39,728 nt of DNA from an uncultured Oscillospiraceae bacterium (lineage in GTDB: Bacteria > Bacillota > Clostridia > Oscillospirales > Ruminococcaceae), in NCBI GenBank assembly GCA_900540595.1, contig UQGL01000025.1, positions 1 to 39,728 of the forward strand, written 5' to 3'. The translations under genes were made by a program, and so were the position numbers. Positions 8,636 to 16,480 of the stretch are shown one piece after another (position 1 is the stretch's first letter; every line of letters starts with the position of its first letter). Below the pieces are notes generated by a model, which was not told the origin of the DNA, searched no databases, and saw only the letters and a list, made by a program, of their open reading frames with translations.

Positions 8636-9805
8636 TTATTTCAATTTCTGCGTCGGCTTGCAGAATTTCGTAAACAGCATAAACACGATGAAAAATGCCA
8701 GTGCGGACAGCGGCAGGACCCGGATGCTGACGGCATAGCCCGCCATATCCACCAGCTTGCCGAAGCCGACATTGAACAGGATATCCGCCAGCGACGCGAT
8801 GCTTAAAATCGTGCCCGCCGCGCCGGAGACCTGCTGCGCCGGGAAATAGAGCCGGATGCTCATGACCAGCGTGGGGTACAAAATGGAGAAGGACAAGCCG
8901 CTGATGGCCCAGATGGGCATCGTCATCGTGCCGCCCAGCGAGCCGATCAGATACAGCACGCAGGACACGCCGCCGAAGGCCGCCAGGCTTTTGAGGGCCC
9001 CCAGCTTATCCACCAGCGGGGACAGGCAGAGCCGCCCGATCATCATGCCGCCAAAGAACACCGAAAGATACTTGGCCGCCGAGGCCTGAGGCAGGCCCAG
9101 ACCGTCTACGCCGTAGGCGACCATCCAGTTCATGACGCCGTGCTCGGCGATAAAGTAGAACCCGAACACCAGCACATAAGGCACGATGATACGCCAGTCA
9201 TAGCCGCCCTTTTGTGCCGGGGCATCCGCCGGGGCGGCGGCTTCCTCCGGCACATTGCAGAAAAGCAGCAGCACAAAGGCCACCGCGCCCAGGATCAGCA
9301 GCACCAGATTTGTGTGCTGCCAGAAGGCAAAGCCATCGGCGTGGCTGCCCAAAATATACTGGCTGCCGCTGGTGCCGATTTCCTGAGTGAAGAACAGGAA
9401 GTTGACGAAGAACCCCGGCGCTGTGGCAAACAGCAGCGGCGTAATAAGGTTCATCGTGGTATTCAATAAGGTGGAAGAACCCAGCGCCAGCGCCATGCCG
9501 ATGAGCAGCACCGTGTAATTGCTGGTAAAGGCAAACAGCGCCAGGGCGGCCATCCAAATCAGGATCAGCACCTGCAGCACGCGCTTTTTGGAAAAGCGGG
9601 TGCTCAGGTTGCCGCCCACCAGCAAAAACACCAGATTGCCGATGTAGCTTGCCGTGACGATCAGCCCCAGCTGGGTCGTCGTCAGGGAGAAATGCTCTTG
9701 GAAGATCGTGGAAAAAATTCCGCGCAGGCTGTCATTGCTGCCAAGCCCCACCATGAGCACCACAAAGGCAAAGAAGGTAAGGCGGCTGCTCCATTTTTTT
9801 GTCAT
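8636..9805 (-). CDS. MFS sugar transporter
   Basis: A 389-aa polytopic membrane protein with about 12 hydrophobic segments and a charged central loop (PEEAAAPADAPAQKGG, about residue 195). The cytoplasmic loop STRFSKKRVLQ after helix 2 fits the MFS loop 2-3 position. Overall layout resembles FucP-like sugar permeases, but no substrate signature is evident. Its ATG shares one base with the stop of the GH105 gene, so both are co-translated and it probably imports the GH105 product or substrate. It is one of three transport systems in this island (with the GPH symporter and the ABC importer). Confidence 0.88.
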   Translation of the reverse strand: MTKKWSSRLTFFAFVVLMVGLGSNDSLRGIFSTIFQEHFSLTTTQLGLIVTASYIGNLVFLLVGGNLSTRFSKKRVLQVLILIWMAALALFAFTSNYTVLLIGMALALGSSTLLNTTMNLITPLLFATAPGFFVNFLFFTQEIGTSGSQYILGSHADGFAFWQHTNLVLLILGAVAFVLLLFCNVPEEAAAPADAPAQKGGYDWRIIVPYVLVFGFYFIAEHGVMNWMVAYGVDGLGLPQASAAKYLSVFFGGMMIGRLCLSPLVDKLGALKSLAAFGGVSCVLYLIGSLGGTMTMPIWAISGLSFSILYPTLVMSIRLYFPAQQVSGAAGTILSIASLADILFNVGFGKLVDMAGYAVSIRVLPLSALAFFIVFMLFTKFCKPTQKLK

Positions 9806-10893
9806 CAGACCTGGGCCTCAGCTTCCATCAGGAACAGAATTGCCATGGCCTGGCCGTAGGGCATCGGGTGCAGGGGGATCTGCTTGTAGAAGTCCTTGCT
9901 CTCGCGGCCCATCGGGGTGCCGTAGGACACCTGCTGCACAACGCCCTTTTCATCGATGCAGTCCAACACAGGCTGCAGGGCGCGCATGGCATTGGCGCGG
10001 TAGCTTTCGGGCACGATGCCCTGCTCGACAGCTTTCAGGATGCCGAAGCCGAAGCCGCTGGTGGCGCTGGCCTCCAGATAGGAGGTCGGGTCGTCGATCA
10101 GGGTGTGCCACATGCCGCCCTCGTCCTGATACTTGGCCAGACTCTCGATCTGGCGCAGCAGCGCGTTTTCAAGGATGCGGCGGTCGGGGTTGCCTACGGG
10201 GACGATTTCCAGCAGCAGGGGGATGGCAGCCGTCACCCAGCTGTTGCCGCGGCCCCAGAAAGCCTCGGCAAAGTTATGGCAGCCATTAAAGCAGAAACCA
10301 TGATACCACAGACCGGTCTTTTTGTCAGCCAGATATTTGGTGTGGACAAGGTACTGGTAGACAGCCTCGTCAATGTAGTCCTGGCGGCCCAGAATGCGGC
10401 CGATATTGGCCAGCGGCAGCACAGTCATGAACAGCGTATCGTCCCACAGCTCGCCATCGTTGACGCGATCCGATGTGACATGCTGGAAGCCGCCCTCGCC
10501 CGCGCGGGGCAGGCCGTGCATGGCCCACTCGGCCCACTCTTTGCAGATATCGCCGTACTTTTCATTCTTGGTGTACTCATACAGGTAGCTCAGGGCAAAA
10601 ATGGGGGCCATCGTGTTGATGTTCTTGCTGGGCAGGCCCTCGGCAATGCGGGCGTCGTAGTACTCCGTCAGCACATCCAGGCAGCGCTGGTCGTGCTTTT
10701 TCTCAAACAGCTTCCACAGGCCGTACAGGCCCACGCCCTGGGTCCACTCCCACAGCATATAGCGGGCCAGATTGCCCTGATCCATGTTGGATTTTGCCAT
10801 GTTCTCCAGGAAGGTCTCGTCCCTTTCATACAGGACAGATTTGAAGCTCTCAATGCAAAGCTCCAGTTTGTTTTCAATATCAGCTTTCTGCAT
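9805..10893 (-). CDS. GH105-type unsaturated glucuronyl/galacturonyl hydrolase
   Basis: A 362-aa (alpha/alpha)6-barrel hydrolase that removes 4,5-unsaturated uronic acid from the non-reducing end of oligosaccharides made by a polysaccharide lyase. Family marks are the catalytic-aspartate segment GELWDDTLFMTVLPLA (about residues 150-165) and the WGRGNSWV motif (about 213-220), as in the YteR/YesR and GH88 enzymes. No signal peptide, so it acts on imported sugars in the cytoplasm. The start at 10893 has AAAAAGGAG upstream; an upstream in-frame start overlaps an AT-rich leader and is rejected. First gene of the operon that continues through MFS, ROK and the 559-aa protein. Its promoter carries the tandem boxes described at 10977-11022. 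Confidence 0.88.
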   Translation of the reverse strand: MQKADIENKLELCIESFKSVLYERDETFLENMAKSNMDQGNLARYMLWEWTQGVGLYGLWKLFEKKHDQRCLDVLTEYYDARIAEGLPSKNINTMAPIFALSYLYEYTKNEKYGDICKEWAEWAMHGLPRAGEGGFQHVTSDRVNDGELWDDTLFMTVLPLANIGRILGRQDYIDEAVYQYLVHTKYLADKKTGLWYHGFCFNGCHNFAEAFWGRGNSWVTAAIPLLLEIVPVGNPDRRILENALLRQIESLAKYQDEGGMWHTLIDDPTSYLEASATSGFGFGILKAVEQGIVPESYRANAMRALQPVLDCIDEKGVVQQVSYGTPMGRESKDFYKQIPLHPMPYGQAMAILFLMEAEAQV

Positions 10894-10948
10894 GGTGGTT
10901 TTCTCCTTTTTATTATAATAGGTAGACATAACGTTCGAACTTGCCTAA

Positions 10949-10957
10949 AGTATAGCA
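10949..10957 (-). promoter_or_regulatory. Extended -10 of the GH105 operon
   Basis: Minus-strand TGC-TATACT, with no good -35 at 17-18 bp, points to an activator-dependent promoter. Transcription would start near 10942. Confidence 0.6.
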
Positions 10958-10976
10958 TAGGGACAAAGGCAAAAAC

Positions 10977-10991
10977 CACTCTGATTTTGTC
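10977..10991 (-). promoter_or_regulatory. Putative regulator box, proximal, GH105 promoter
   Basis: Minus strand GACAAAATCAGAGTG is a weak match to CGCAAAAAnTGCAAT that keeps the CAAAA core. Its first base lies 37 bp from the -10 and 31 bp from the strong box upstream, the same geometry as in the other three promoters. Confidence 0.4.
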
Positions 10992-11007
10992 TTTGTCGCC
11001 GAAATAT

Positions 11008-11022
11008 ATTGCACTTTTTGCG
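11008..11022 (-). promoter_or_regulatory. Putative AraC-type operator, distal, GH105 promoter / araC -35
   Basis: Minus strand CGCAAAAAGTGCAAT. It differs from the copy upstream of the binding-protein gene (16181-16195) at one base. It starts 68 bp from the GH105 -10 and covers the -35 (TTGCAC, 11009-11014) of the divergent regulator gene, suggesting activation on one side and autorepression on the other. Confidence 0.6.
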
Positions 11023-11036
11023 AGCGCGAGTATAAT
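11009..11036 (+). promoter_or_regulatory. Promoter of the AraC-family regulator gene
   Basis: TTGCAC (11009-11014), a 16-bp spacer and a consensus TATAAT (11031-11036). Transcription would start near 11043, giving a short leader with GGAGG at 11058-11062 before the ATG at 11069. Confidence 0.7.
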
Positions 11037-11068
11037 AGAGACAGGAACATTTTTGACGGAGGCTGCCT

Positions 11069-12013
11069 ATGTATCTGGACGACGCATTGCTGTACAATCA
11101 GGGGTACATGATTTCGATCAACGACCTGGATTCGCCGCTGTTTTACCTGTTCGACTACGATTCGCGGTCGTTCAAGATCAACATGAGTTTCCAGCATTTC
11201 CACCAATTTCACGAGATACACATTCTGTTAAGCGGCCGCGCATCGCATATCATTGAGGGCGACTATTACACCCTGCAGCCCTATGATATCGTATTGCTAC
11301 GCCCTTCCATGCTGCACAAGACCGAGTATCCAGCGGGCGGCGACTGCCGGCGGCTTATCATCAACTTCCGCGTGCCGGATGATTCCCCCGCGCTGCACGA
11401 AATGCTGCAAAGCTGTTTACAGCCTTTCGGGGCCGAGGTGCCCATCTACCGCTTTACCGGCGAGACACGGGCTCAGGCATTCTCGCACCTGAACAATATC
11501 TTCACGCTGGGCAAGCAGCCGATGACCCCGCTGACGCAGCAGTTCATCCACTGCCATTTCCTGCAATTTCTAGCCACCGTGGCCCAGCACGCAGGTGAGA
11601 GCAGCTACGAGCCGCAGGAGCTCAGCGATTCCATCACCCAGAAGGTCTACGCCGTGACCAGCTACATCCACCGGCACTACGCCAGCGAGCTTTCGCTGGA
11701 ATATCTGGCGGAGAAATTCTTCATCAGTCCGTACTATTTGTCGCACCAGTTCCGCCGGGTGACAGGGTTCTCGCTCATCAACTACATCCAGATCACCCGG
11801 GTGCGCAACGCCCAGCAGCTGTTGCTGTACACCGACATGAAAATTGCCGATATCACGACGAGCTGCGGCTTTACGAGTTTTTCCCAGTTCAATCGGGTTT
11901 TCAACAAGTTCTGCCACACCTCGCCGTCCCAGTTCCGCATCAACGGCGTCGTCACCCCCATCACCGCCATTCCCTTCGAGAAGGAACCCTCCCCGGGGAG
12001 CACGAAGGTGTAA
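11069..12013 (+). CDS. AraC-family transcriptional regulator
   Basis: A 314-aa regulator with an N-terminal cupin sugar-sensing domain (about 30-150: FHQFHEIHILLSGRASHIIEG, shortened here to FHQFHEIHILLSGRA) and a C-terminal double helix-turn-helix (about 205-300) containing LSLEYLAEKFFISPYYLSHQ and ITTSCGFTSFSQFNRVFNKF. This is the usual AraC/XylS layout with two HTH motifs. The start at 11069 has GGAGG 6 nt upstream. It is divergent from the GH105 operon, and its own promoter overlaps a copy of the box found at four promoters in the island. I infer that it activates GH105, the sugar-binding protein, GH38 and the permeases on sensing an oligosaccharide. The ligand is unknown. Confidence 0.92.
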   Translation: MYLDDALLYNQGYMISINDLDSPLFYLFDYDSRSFKINMSFQHFHQFHEIHILLSGRASHIIEGDYYTLQPYDIVLLRPSMLHKTEYPAGGDCRRLIINFRVPDDSPALHEMLQSCLQPFGAEVPIYRFTGETRAQAFSHLNNIFTLGKQPMTPLTQQFIHCHFLQFLATVAQHAGESSYEPQELSDSITQKVYAVTSYIHRHYASELSLEYLAEKFFISPYYLSHQFRRVTGFSLINYIQITRVRNAQQLLLYTDMKIADITTSCGFTSFSQFNRVFNKFCHTSPSQFRINGVVTPITAIPFEKEPSPGSTKV

Positions 12014-12018
12014 CATTT

Positions 12019-12060
12019 TCCGGTGCCGCCCCTTCTCGGGACAGGCACCTCTTTTATTTT
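12019..12060 (+). terminator. Rho-independent terminator of the regulator gene
   Basis: Stem GGTGCC (12022-12027) / GGCACC (12044-12049) with an inner CCC/GGG pairing, followed by TCTTTTATTTTT. It overlaps the last codons of the convergent 838-aa gene. Confidence 0.7.
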
Positions 12061-14570
12061 TCCTGCATCGTCAGTTTGCCGTAATTGTCAAAACCACTGT
12101 ACTGCATCGGGGCGTCGTTTACATACAGCGTTTCGCCCCACTGGCAGCACAGTTCGCCGTAGACGGGATCCACAAAGCGGTAGCGGCGGCCCTCGGCATC
12201 GGCGTCCAGCGCAGCCCCGCGCATGGCAGCCTTGAAATCCTCAAACGCCGCAAACTCGTCGGCCTGTGCGGCACGCACCAGCCAGATGCAGCGGCGGCCC
12301 TCGGCGATGCACTCGCGGTCCTTGTTGGAGCCGAAGTCCTGCATCCGCATCCCATTGCTGCAATACACCGCCGCATAGGCACCGCCCAGCTGCACAAAGG
12401 CCCACTTGCCTTCGACCTCGCAGCGGTCAAACTCCATCGACGGCAGGTACAGGTGGGTGAAATCGACCGGGTGTTCGGGGGCGATATCATAGATCAGCCC
12501 CGCGAACGCCTTGTACTGGTTGACCTTGGGCAGGGTGCCGTTGCCCGCCCAGTAGGACGGCCGCGCTGCGCCGAAGAGCACCCGCTCGCCGGGGTGGGTG
12601 ACCCACAGCTGCGCCACGGCGTTGAAGGTCAGCTGGAAGGGGTTCTCCTGATGGCCCGGCTCGCCGGGGTGGAAGTCGTTGGCACTGGTCATCATGTAGT
12701 CGGCGGTCTTGTAGGTGTACAGATCCACATAGCCGTCATTGCCCTGAGTCGTCTGGCAGATCATTTCCTTGCCCCGGGGGATGCTGAACCACTGGGCAAA
12801 CTCCTTCGGCGGCTCGTAATCAGACAGGCAGTAGGAGGTGATACCCTTGCCCGCGTGGCCCGGCACGCCGTACCCATAGCCGATCCAGCTCAGGCCGGAG
12901 GGGCAGTTGGACCAGTTGCCGAACTGCTCCTTGATGTAGGTGCGGCCCGACGACGAGGCGAAGATGCCCTGCTGGCTGTGGACGGCCAGCAGGTAGTAGG
13001 CAAAATCCATACCCTCGCGGCCCAGCTCCCGCATGGCGGGGTCCTGGGCAAAGGCATACAGGCTGCCGAAGCCCAGCGTGTCAATGGGCAGGTAGGGGCT
13101 GGAATTCCACTCGGTAAAGCCCTCTTTGCGGAAGGTGACGAACCAGTCGTAGAGCATATTCTTGGCCTTGGCCTGCATCTGGCGGCCGGTCAGTCCGCTG
13201 TTGGTAAAGACCTCATCGGGGAACAGCTCGCCCGCCAGCAGCTGGCAGGTGTGGAACATCAGGGCGTGGTTCTCGCTCCAGAACCACATGGCGTCGTTGC
13301 CCGGCTCATCGATCCAATAGCGGAAACCCAGCAGACAGTCGGTCAGCTCGTTCTCGGTCTTTTCGGACAAAATACCGCTGCCGCGTTTGCCGAAGGTGCG
13401 CAGGATGTAGGGGTAGTAGACAAGGTAAAAATCGCTGCAGTCGAAGCGGCGGCGGATGTAGTCGGACTGCACGGCCAGCAGCTTTTCGGCCTCGGCGGTG
13501 TCGCCGCCGGTGGCTAAGATCGCCAGTGCGCGGTTCGTGTTCTGCTCGCCCCAGCGGGCCAGCAGCTCCAGCGCCTGGCGCTTGCGCTCGGCCACGGTGG
13601 GCAGGGCGCGGGGCAGCACGCTCTCGGTGTGAATTTCCACACTGATGGGTCGGGTCAGCCGGATGCCCTCGACCTCGGTCGTGACCTGCAGCAGCAAAAA
13701 TGCCAGCGGGAAGGTCTTGCAGTCGCCCAGGCTGATTTGACTCGCGCGGGGCAGGGTGTCAGCCTCGCGGCGGAAGAGCACGCCGCCCTTGACATTTTCC
13801 TCGGTGCCGCCGACAAAGGCCAGGTGGTAGCTCTCGGCGATATCCGCGCCGTCGTAGTCCAGCAGCACCGGGCCGGCGGTAAAGTGGTTGCGGTGGAACG
13901 CCAGGCTGCGCATCAGGTGCTCGGCCTCGGCCAGGCGGGCCGCATCGGCCTCCCCCACCGGGATGACCTGTTCGGGCGCGGTGCCCTCGCCCTTCCAGCG
14001 CAGGCGCAGAATGATCGTAGCATCGCGCTCGGCATAGTTGTCAAAGAACACAAGAAGCTTGTTGCGGCCCTTTTGCAGCGGCAGGGTCAGCGGCGTGGGG
14101 ACAGGCTCGTTGTGGTGGTAGGGGGTCACTTCGGTCAGCTTTTCGCCGTTCAGCCAGAGGGCCGCGCCGCCGCAGGTGATAAGGTCAAAGGGCACACTGC
14201 CCGCCTCGGCGGCGTCCAGCTCGGTGTAGGCCCAGGCGCTCAGGCAGGCGGGGGTCTCACAGTCCCAGGCGTAGGTCACGCCGATATCGTCAAACGGCCA
14301 GTAGACGGCAAAGGGGGTAACGTTATCCGCGCCGCCCACCAGCCCGCCGGGGCGGGTGTCCAGCTGCGCGGGCCAGGCAGTGGCCTTGGCGCGGCGCTCG
14401 GCCTTGAACTGTTCCTCGCCGGGTTTATCCTTGGGGGCGGTGTTCAGCTTTTCGTTTTCGGCACCGTGCAGGGCCGTGGGCTTGGTGATGACCGGCGTTT
14501 CGGTCACGCCGCTGACCAGCCAGCGGTCCACATACCCGTGAAACAGGGGAAAATGCAATTCGTTTGCCAT
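12054..14570 (-). CDS. Uncharacterised 838-aa protein, possible multidomain glycan enzyme
   Basis: I cannot name the family. Residues 1-230 look like a beta-sandwich/PA14-like ligand domain (LWLNGEKLTEVTPYHH; LQKGRNKLLVFFDNYAERD is typical of such lectin-like folds). Residues about 320-620 are helical with a FWSENHALMFHTCQLLAGE block, resembling (alpha/alpha)-toroid lyases and hydrolases. The rest is beta-rich. No signal peptide is visible, so it should act in the cytoplasm. The start at 14570 has AAAGGAG about 9 nt upstream. It lies downstream of the sugar-binding protein gene, separated by a strong hairpin terminator, so it is probably expressed at a lower level by read-through. Given GH105 and GH38 nearby, a lyase or hydrolase acting on a uronic-acid-containing oligosaccharide is plausible but unproven. 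Confidence 0.75.
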   Translation of the reverse strand: MANELHFPLFHGYVDRWLVSGVTETPVITKPTALHGAENEKLNTAPKDKPGEEQFKAERRAKATAWPAQLDTRPGGLVGGADNVTPFAVYWPFDDIGVTYAWDCETPACLSAWAYTELDAAEAGSVPFDLITCGGAALWLNGEKLTEVTPYHHNEPVPTPLTLPLQKGRNKLLVFFDNYAERDATIILRLRWKGEGTAPEQVIPVGEADAARLAEAEHLMRSLAFHRNHFTAGPVLLDYDGADIAESYHLAFVGGTEENVKGGVLFRREADTLPRASQISLGDCKTFPLAFLLLQVTTEVEGIRLTRPISVEIHTESVLPRALPTVAERKRQALELLARWGEQNTNRALAILATGGDTAEAEKLLAVQSDYIRRRFDCSDFYLVYYPYILRTFGKRGSGILSEKTENELTDCLLGFRYWIDEPGNDAMWFWSENHALMFHTCQLLAGELFPDEVFTNSGLTGRQMQAKAKNMLYDWFVTFRKEGFTEWNSSPYLPIDTLGFGSLYAFAQDPAMRELGREGMDFAYYLLAVHSQQGIFASSSGRTYIKEQFGNWSNCPSGLSWIGYGYGVPGHAGKGITSYCLSDYEPPKEFAQWFSIPRGKEMICQTTQGNDGYVDLYTYKTADYMMTSANDFHPGEPGHQENPFQLTFNAVAQLWVTHPGERVLFGAARPSYWAGNGTLPKVNQYKAFAGLIYDIAPEHPVDFTHLYLPSMEFDRCEVEGKWAFVQLGGAYAAVYCSNGMRMQDFGSNKDRECIAEGRRCIWLVRAAQADEFAAFEDFKAAMRGAALDADAEGRRYRFVDPVYGELCCQWGETLYVNDAPMQYSGFDNYGKLTMQEK

Positions 14571-14600
14571 GCTTCGGCTTCTCCTTTATTAAAAAAGGTT

Positions 14601-14648
14601 TATTAAAAAACAACAGGCGCCCCGCCCGGTTTGGGCGGGGCGTCTGTT
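14601..14648 (-). terminator. Hairpin terminator after the sugar-binding protein gene
   Basis: A 16-bp GC-rich stem (14612-14627 with 14633-14648, one G-T wobble, 5-nt loop) is followed on the minus strand by TTTTTTAATAAACC. It lies between the binding-protein gene and the 838-aa gene, both minus strand, so it likely makes the binding protein the more abundant product. Confidence 0.85.
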
Positions 14649-14685
14649 CGCCCTGGGGAATCACTTCCCCTGTTGATTCGGTTGA

Positions 14686-16002
14686 TTAGTGTGCCCAGCC
14701 GGCCTTGTCAGCCAGTGCGGTAGCAAACTCGGTCAGAGCGTCAGACGGAGTCAGGTCGCCGTTGACAGACTGCTTCAGAGCGTCACGGTACTCGTTGTCG
14801 TAGTAGTTGCGCCACTCGGAGCTTTCGTCGATGGCGAATGCATCGGTGGTCTGGCCGACCTCAGCCTGCAGGACCTTGTAGTCGGCAGCCTGATCGGGAT
14901 CAGCAGGCTCATAGGTGACGGATTTCAGAGAGGACAGGCCCTTATCAAGTGCCAGATAATCGGCAAAGTTCTTGTCGGTGTAGAACCACTTCAGGAACTC
15001 AAGAGCCAGATCCTTGTTCTTTGCGTTGGTGGGAACGGCCAGACCGGCACCGCCCAGGATAGCGGAACCGCCTGCAGAACCGACAGGAGAGGGCATGACG
15101 CCGAACTTGAAGCTAGTGATATCCTGCACGAAGGGGTTGTAGTTCCAGGAGCCGGAGAAGTAGATGCCTACGTCACCGTTCTTGAAGTAGTCGCCCGGGT
15201 TGTCGCTGGAGCCACCGGCCCAGATGGCCTTGGGCATGATGCCGCTGTTGTTGGCATCGACAAAGGCCTGCAGGGCGTCAATGTTCTGCTGGCTGTCTGC
15301 AACGACCTTGAAGGAGTCGCCGTCCTTCTCGACCAGAGAACCGCCGTTCATGTACATCAGGTTGTCATAACGGGCGCGGGAGTAATCCATAGCCATGCCG
15401 TACTTGACAGCGCCGGAGTCCTGCAGCTTCTTGGCAGCCTCATAGACCTCGTCCATGGTCCAGCGGTCGTCCACCGTCGGGCACTCGATGCCGGCAGCCT
15501 CAAAAGCGTCCTTGTTGTAGAATACGTTGGTGATGGTGAACTGCTGGGGCAGAACAGACAGCTTATCCGTCAGGTAGTTCTGGCTGATGATCTGCAGGGC
15601 CTGCGGCTCAAAGATGGAGGTGTCAATGCACTTGCCCAGATCCTCGAACTCATCGGGGTACAGACGGGCCAGACGGGTGGTGGACAGCAGATCCGGCAGG
15701 TCGTTGTTCTTGGCCATCAGGGGGAACTTGGTCAGCTGGTCATCGTAGGGGATGACCATGATGTCAACGGTGTTGCCGGTCTCGTCGGCCCACTTGTTCA
15801 GGGTGGTAGCGAATGCATCGCCCTCGCCGGGCTCCTCAGACAGCATGACCTTCAGGGTCTGGCCGCCGGCAGAAGCGGCGCCGGAAGCTGCGGTGTCCGT
15901 TGTTGCAGCGGAGCTGGCCGTAGATGCAGCGGGAGAACCGCCGCAGGCTGCCAGAGAAGCCGCCATCGCGGCTGCCAGAGCCAGAGAAAGTGCTTTTTTC
16001 AT
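14686..16002 (-). CDS. Extracellular sugar-binding lipoprotein (ABC family 1)
   Basis: Solute-binding component of a carbohydrate ABC importer, 438 aa. The N-terminus is a lipoprotein signal: MKK, a hydrophobic Ala/Leu stretch, and lipobox LAAC with Cys20, then a Ser/Ala/Thr-rich linker. The mature part has the MalE/UgpB-like layout (LKVMLSEEPGEGDAFATTLN, here shortened to LKVMLSEEPGEG; VFYNKDAFEAAGI; NGDVGIYFSGSWNYN; ILGGAGLAVPTNAKNKDLA). The start at 16002 has AGGAGG 10 nt upstream; the upstream MDIPYF reading is leader. The matching permeases are on the + strand 4 kb away beyond GH38, a split arrangement bridged by shared promoter boxes. No ATPase gene is nearby, so a shared MsmK-type ATPase is probably used (inference). 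Confidence 0.93.
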   Translation of the reverse strand: MKKALSLALAAAMAASLAACGGSPAASTASSAATTDTAASGAASAGGQTLKVMLSEEPGEGDAFATTLNKWADETGNTVDIMVIPYDDQLTKFPLMAKNNDLPDLLSTTRLARLYPDEFEDLGKCIDTSIFEPQALQIISQNYLTDKLSVLPQQFTITNVFYNKDAFEAAGIECPTVDDRWTMDEVYEAAKKLQDSGAVKYGMAMDYSRARYDNLMYMNGGSLVEKDGDSFKVVADSQQNIDALQAFVDANNSGIMPKAIWAGGSSDNPGDYFKNGDVGIYFSGSWNYNPFVQDITSFKFGVMPSPVGSAGGSAILGGAGLAVPTNAKNKDLALEFLKWFYTDKNFADYLALDKGLSSLKSVTYEPADPDQAADYKVLQAEVGQTTDAFAIDESSEWRNYYDNEYRDALKQSVNGDLTPSDALTEFATALADKAGWAH

Positions 16003-16048
16003 GTTGGTTTTACCTCCTGTAAAGTAGAAATAAAAATAGGGTATATCC

Positions 16049-16107
16049 ACCGGGCCCTCACCCGGTTTGCTCCGTTCCGGGGCTTGGGAACTGGGCTTTC
16101 AGTTCCC
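16049..16107 (-). promoter_or_regulatory. Two stem-loops in the leader of the binding-protein mRNA
   Basis: GGGAACTG (16086-16093) pairs with CAGTTCCC (16100-16107), and ACCGGG (16049-16054) with CCCGGT (16061-16066). With a start near 16114 the first would begin about 7 nt into the transcript. They may stabilise the mRNA 5' end; no terminator U-tract follows either. Confidence 0.45.
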
Positions 16108-16120
16108 TTGGTGTATCCAT

Positions 16121-16129
16121 AGTGTACCA
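16121..16129 (-). promoter_or_regulatory. Extended -10 of the binding-protein gene
   Basis: Minus-strand TGG-TACACT with only a weak -35 (TAGAGA at 18 bp). Start expected near 16114, leaving a leader of about 110 nt. Confidence 0.55.
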
Positions 16130-16148
16130 TTGCGGCGGGTGGATTCTC

Positions 16149-16163
16149 TACGCCTATCTTGCT
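16149..16163 (-). promoter_or_regulatory. Putative regulator box, proximal, binding-protein promoter
   Basis: Minus strand AGCAAGATAGGCGTA, a partial match (GCAA-A---GC) to the box, 37 bp from the -10 and 32 bp from the strong box. Confidence 0.4.
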
Positions 16164-16180
16164 GATTTGCATTGCGGCAT

Positions 16181-16195
16181 ATTGCATTTTTTGCG
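16181..16195 (-). promoter_or_regulatory. Putative AraC-type operator, distal, binding-protein promoter
   Basis: Minus strand CGCAAAAAATGCAAT, one base different from the copy at 11008-11022. It starts 69 bp from the -10, matching the GH105 promoter within 1 bp. Confidence 0.6.
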
Positions 16196-16379
16196 CCTCG
16201 ATTTTTCAATCCGGCAAATTGCATCAAGAAAAACGGCTGAAATTGTGCATTTTTCACACATGGTTTGTTCTAATGATGCCAGGTTGCGCTTATTTTGCGC
16301 CGGCGCTTATTTTTTCAGTGAAAAAAATGCAATGTTTCTGTAACCAAATTTTAATAAAAAGCAGTCGTTTTCCCCCGTA

Positions 16380-16394
16380 AACAATAAATGCGCA
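16380..16394 (+). promoter_or_regulatory. Putative regulator box, distal, GH38 promoter
   Basis: AACAATAAATGCGCA keeps the core CAAnAAnTGC of the box. It starts 68 bp before the GH38 -10 and 32 bp before the strong box at 16412. Confidence 0.4.
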
Positions 16395-16411
16395 CCATTC
16401 GCCCCCTACCG

Positions 16412-16426
16412 CGCAAAAACTGCATT
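16412..16426 (+). promoter_or_regulatory. Putative AraC-type operator, proximal, GH38 promoter
   Basis: CGCAAAAACTGCATT, one mismatch to CGCAAAAAnTGCAAT, overlapping the upstream edge of the -35. Its centre is near -41, the classic position for an activator contacting sigma. Confidence 0.6.
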
Positions 16427-16453
16427 GTCTGCGCAGTTTTGAGATGTTATACT
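16425..16453 (+). promoter_or_regulatory. Promoter of the GH38 alpha-mannosidase gene
   Basis: TTGTCT (16425-16430), a 17-bp spacer and TATACT (16448-16453) preceded by TGT, an extended -10. Start expected near 16460, giving a leader of about 140 nt that contains a TGTAGGGG-type repeat. Confidence 0.65.
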
Positions 16454-16480
16454 GTGCCTGAACAGGGGTTGCCTGGGTGC

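Noticed and set aside
10931..10938. GTTCGAAC-type 8-bp palindrome in the GH105 leader as an operator
   Set aside because: Too short and not repeated at the other promoters of the island.
5928..13517. Long plus-strand open frames (345-587 codons) opposite the GH105 operon and the 838-aa gene
   Set aside because: Antisense shadows; no ribosome binding site or recognisable domain, and the minus-strand readings have clear families or tight operon spacing.
16122..16380. Small open frames (60-75 codons) in the divergent intergenic region
   Set aside because: No ribosome binding site, no similarity, and they overlap promoter elements.
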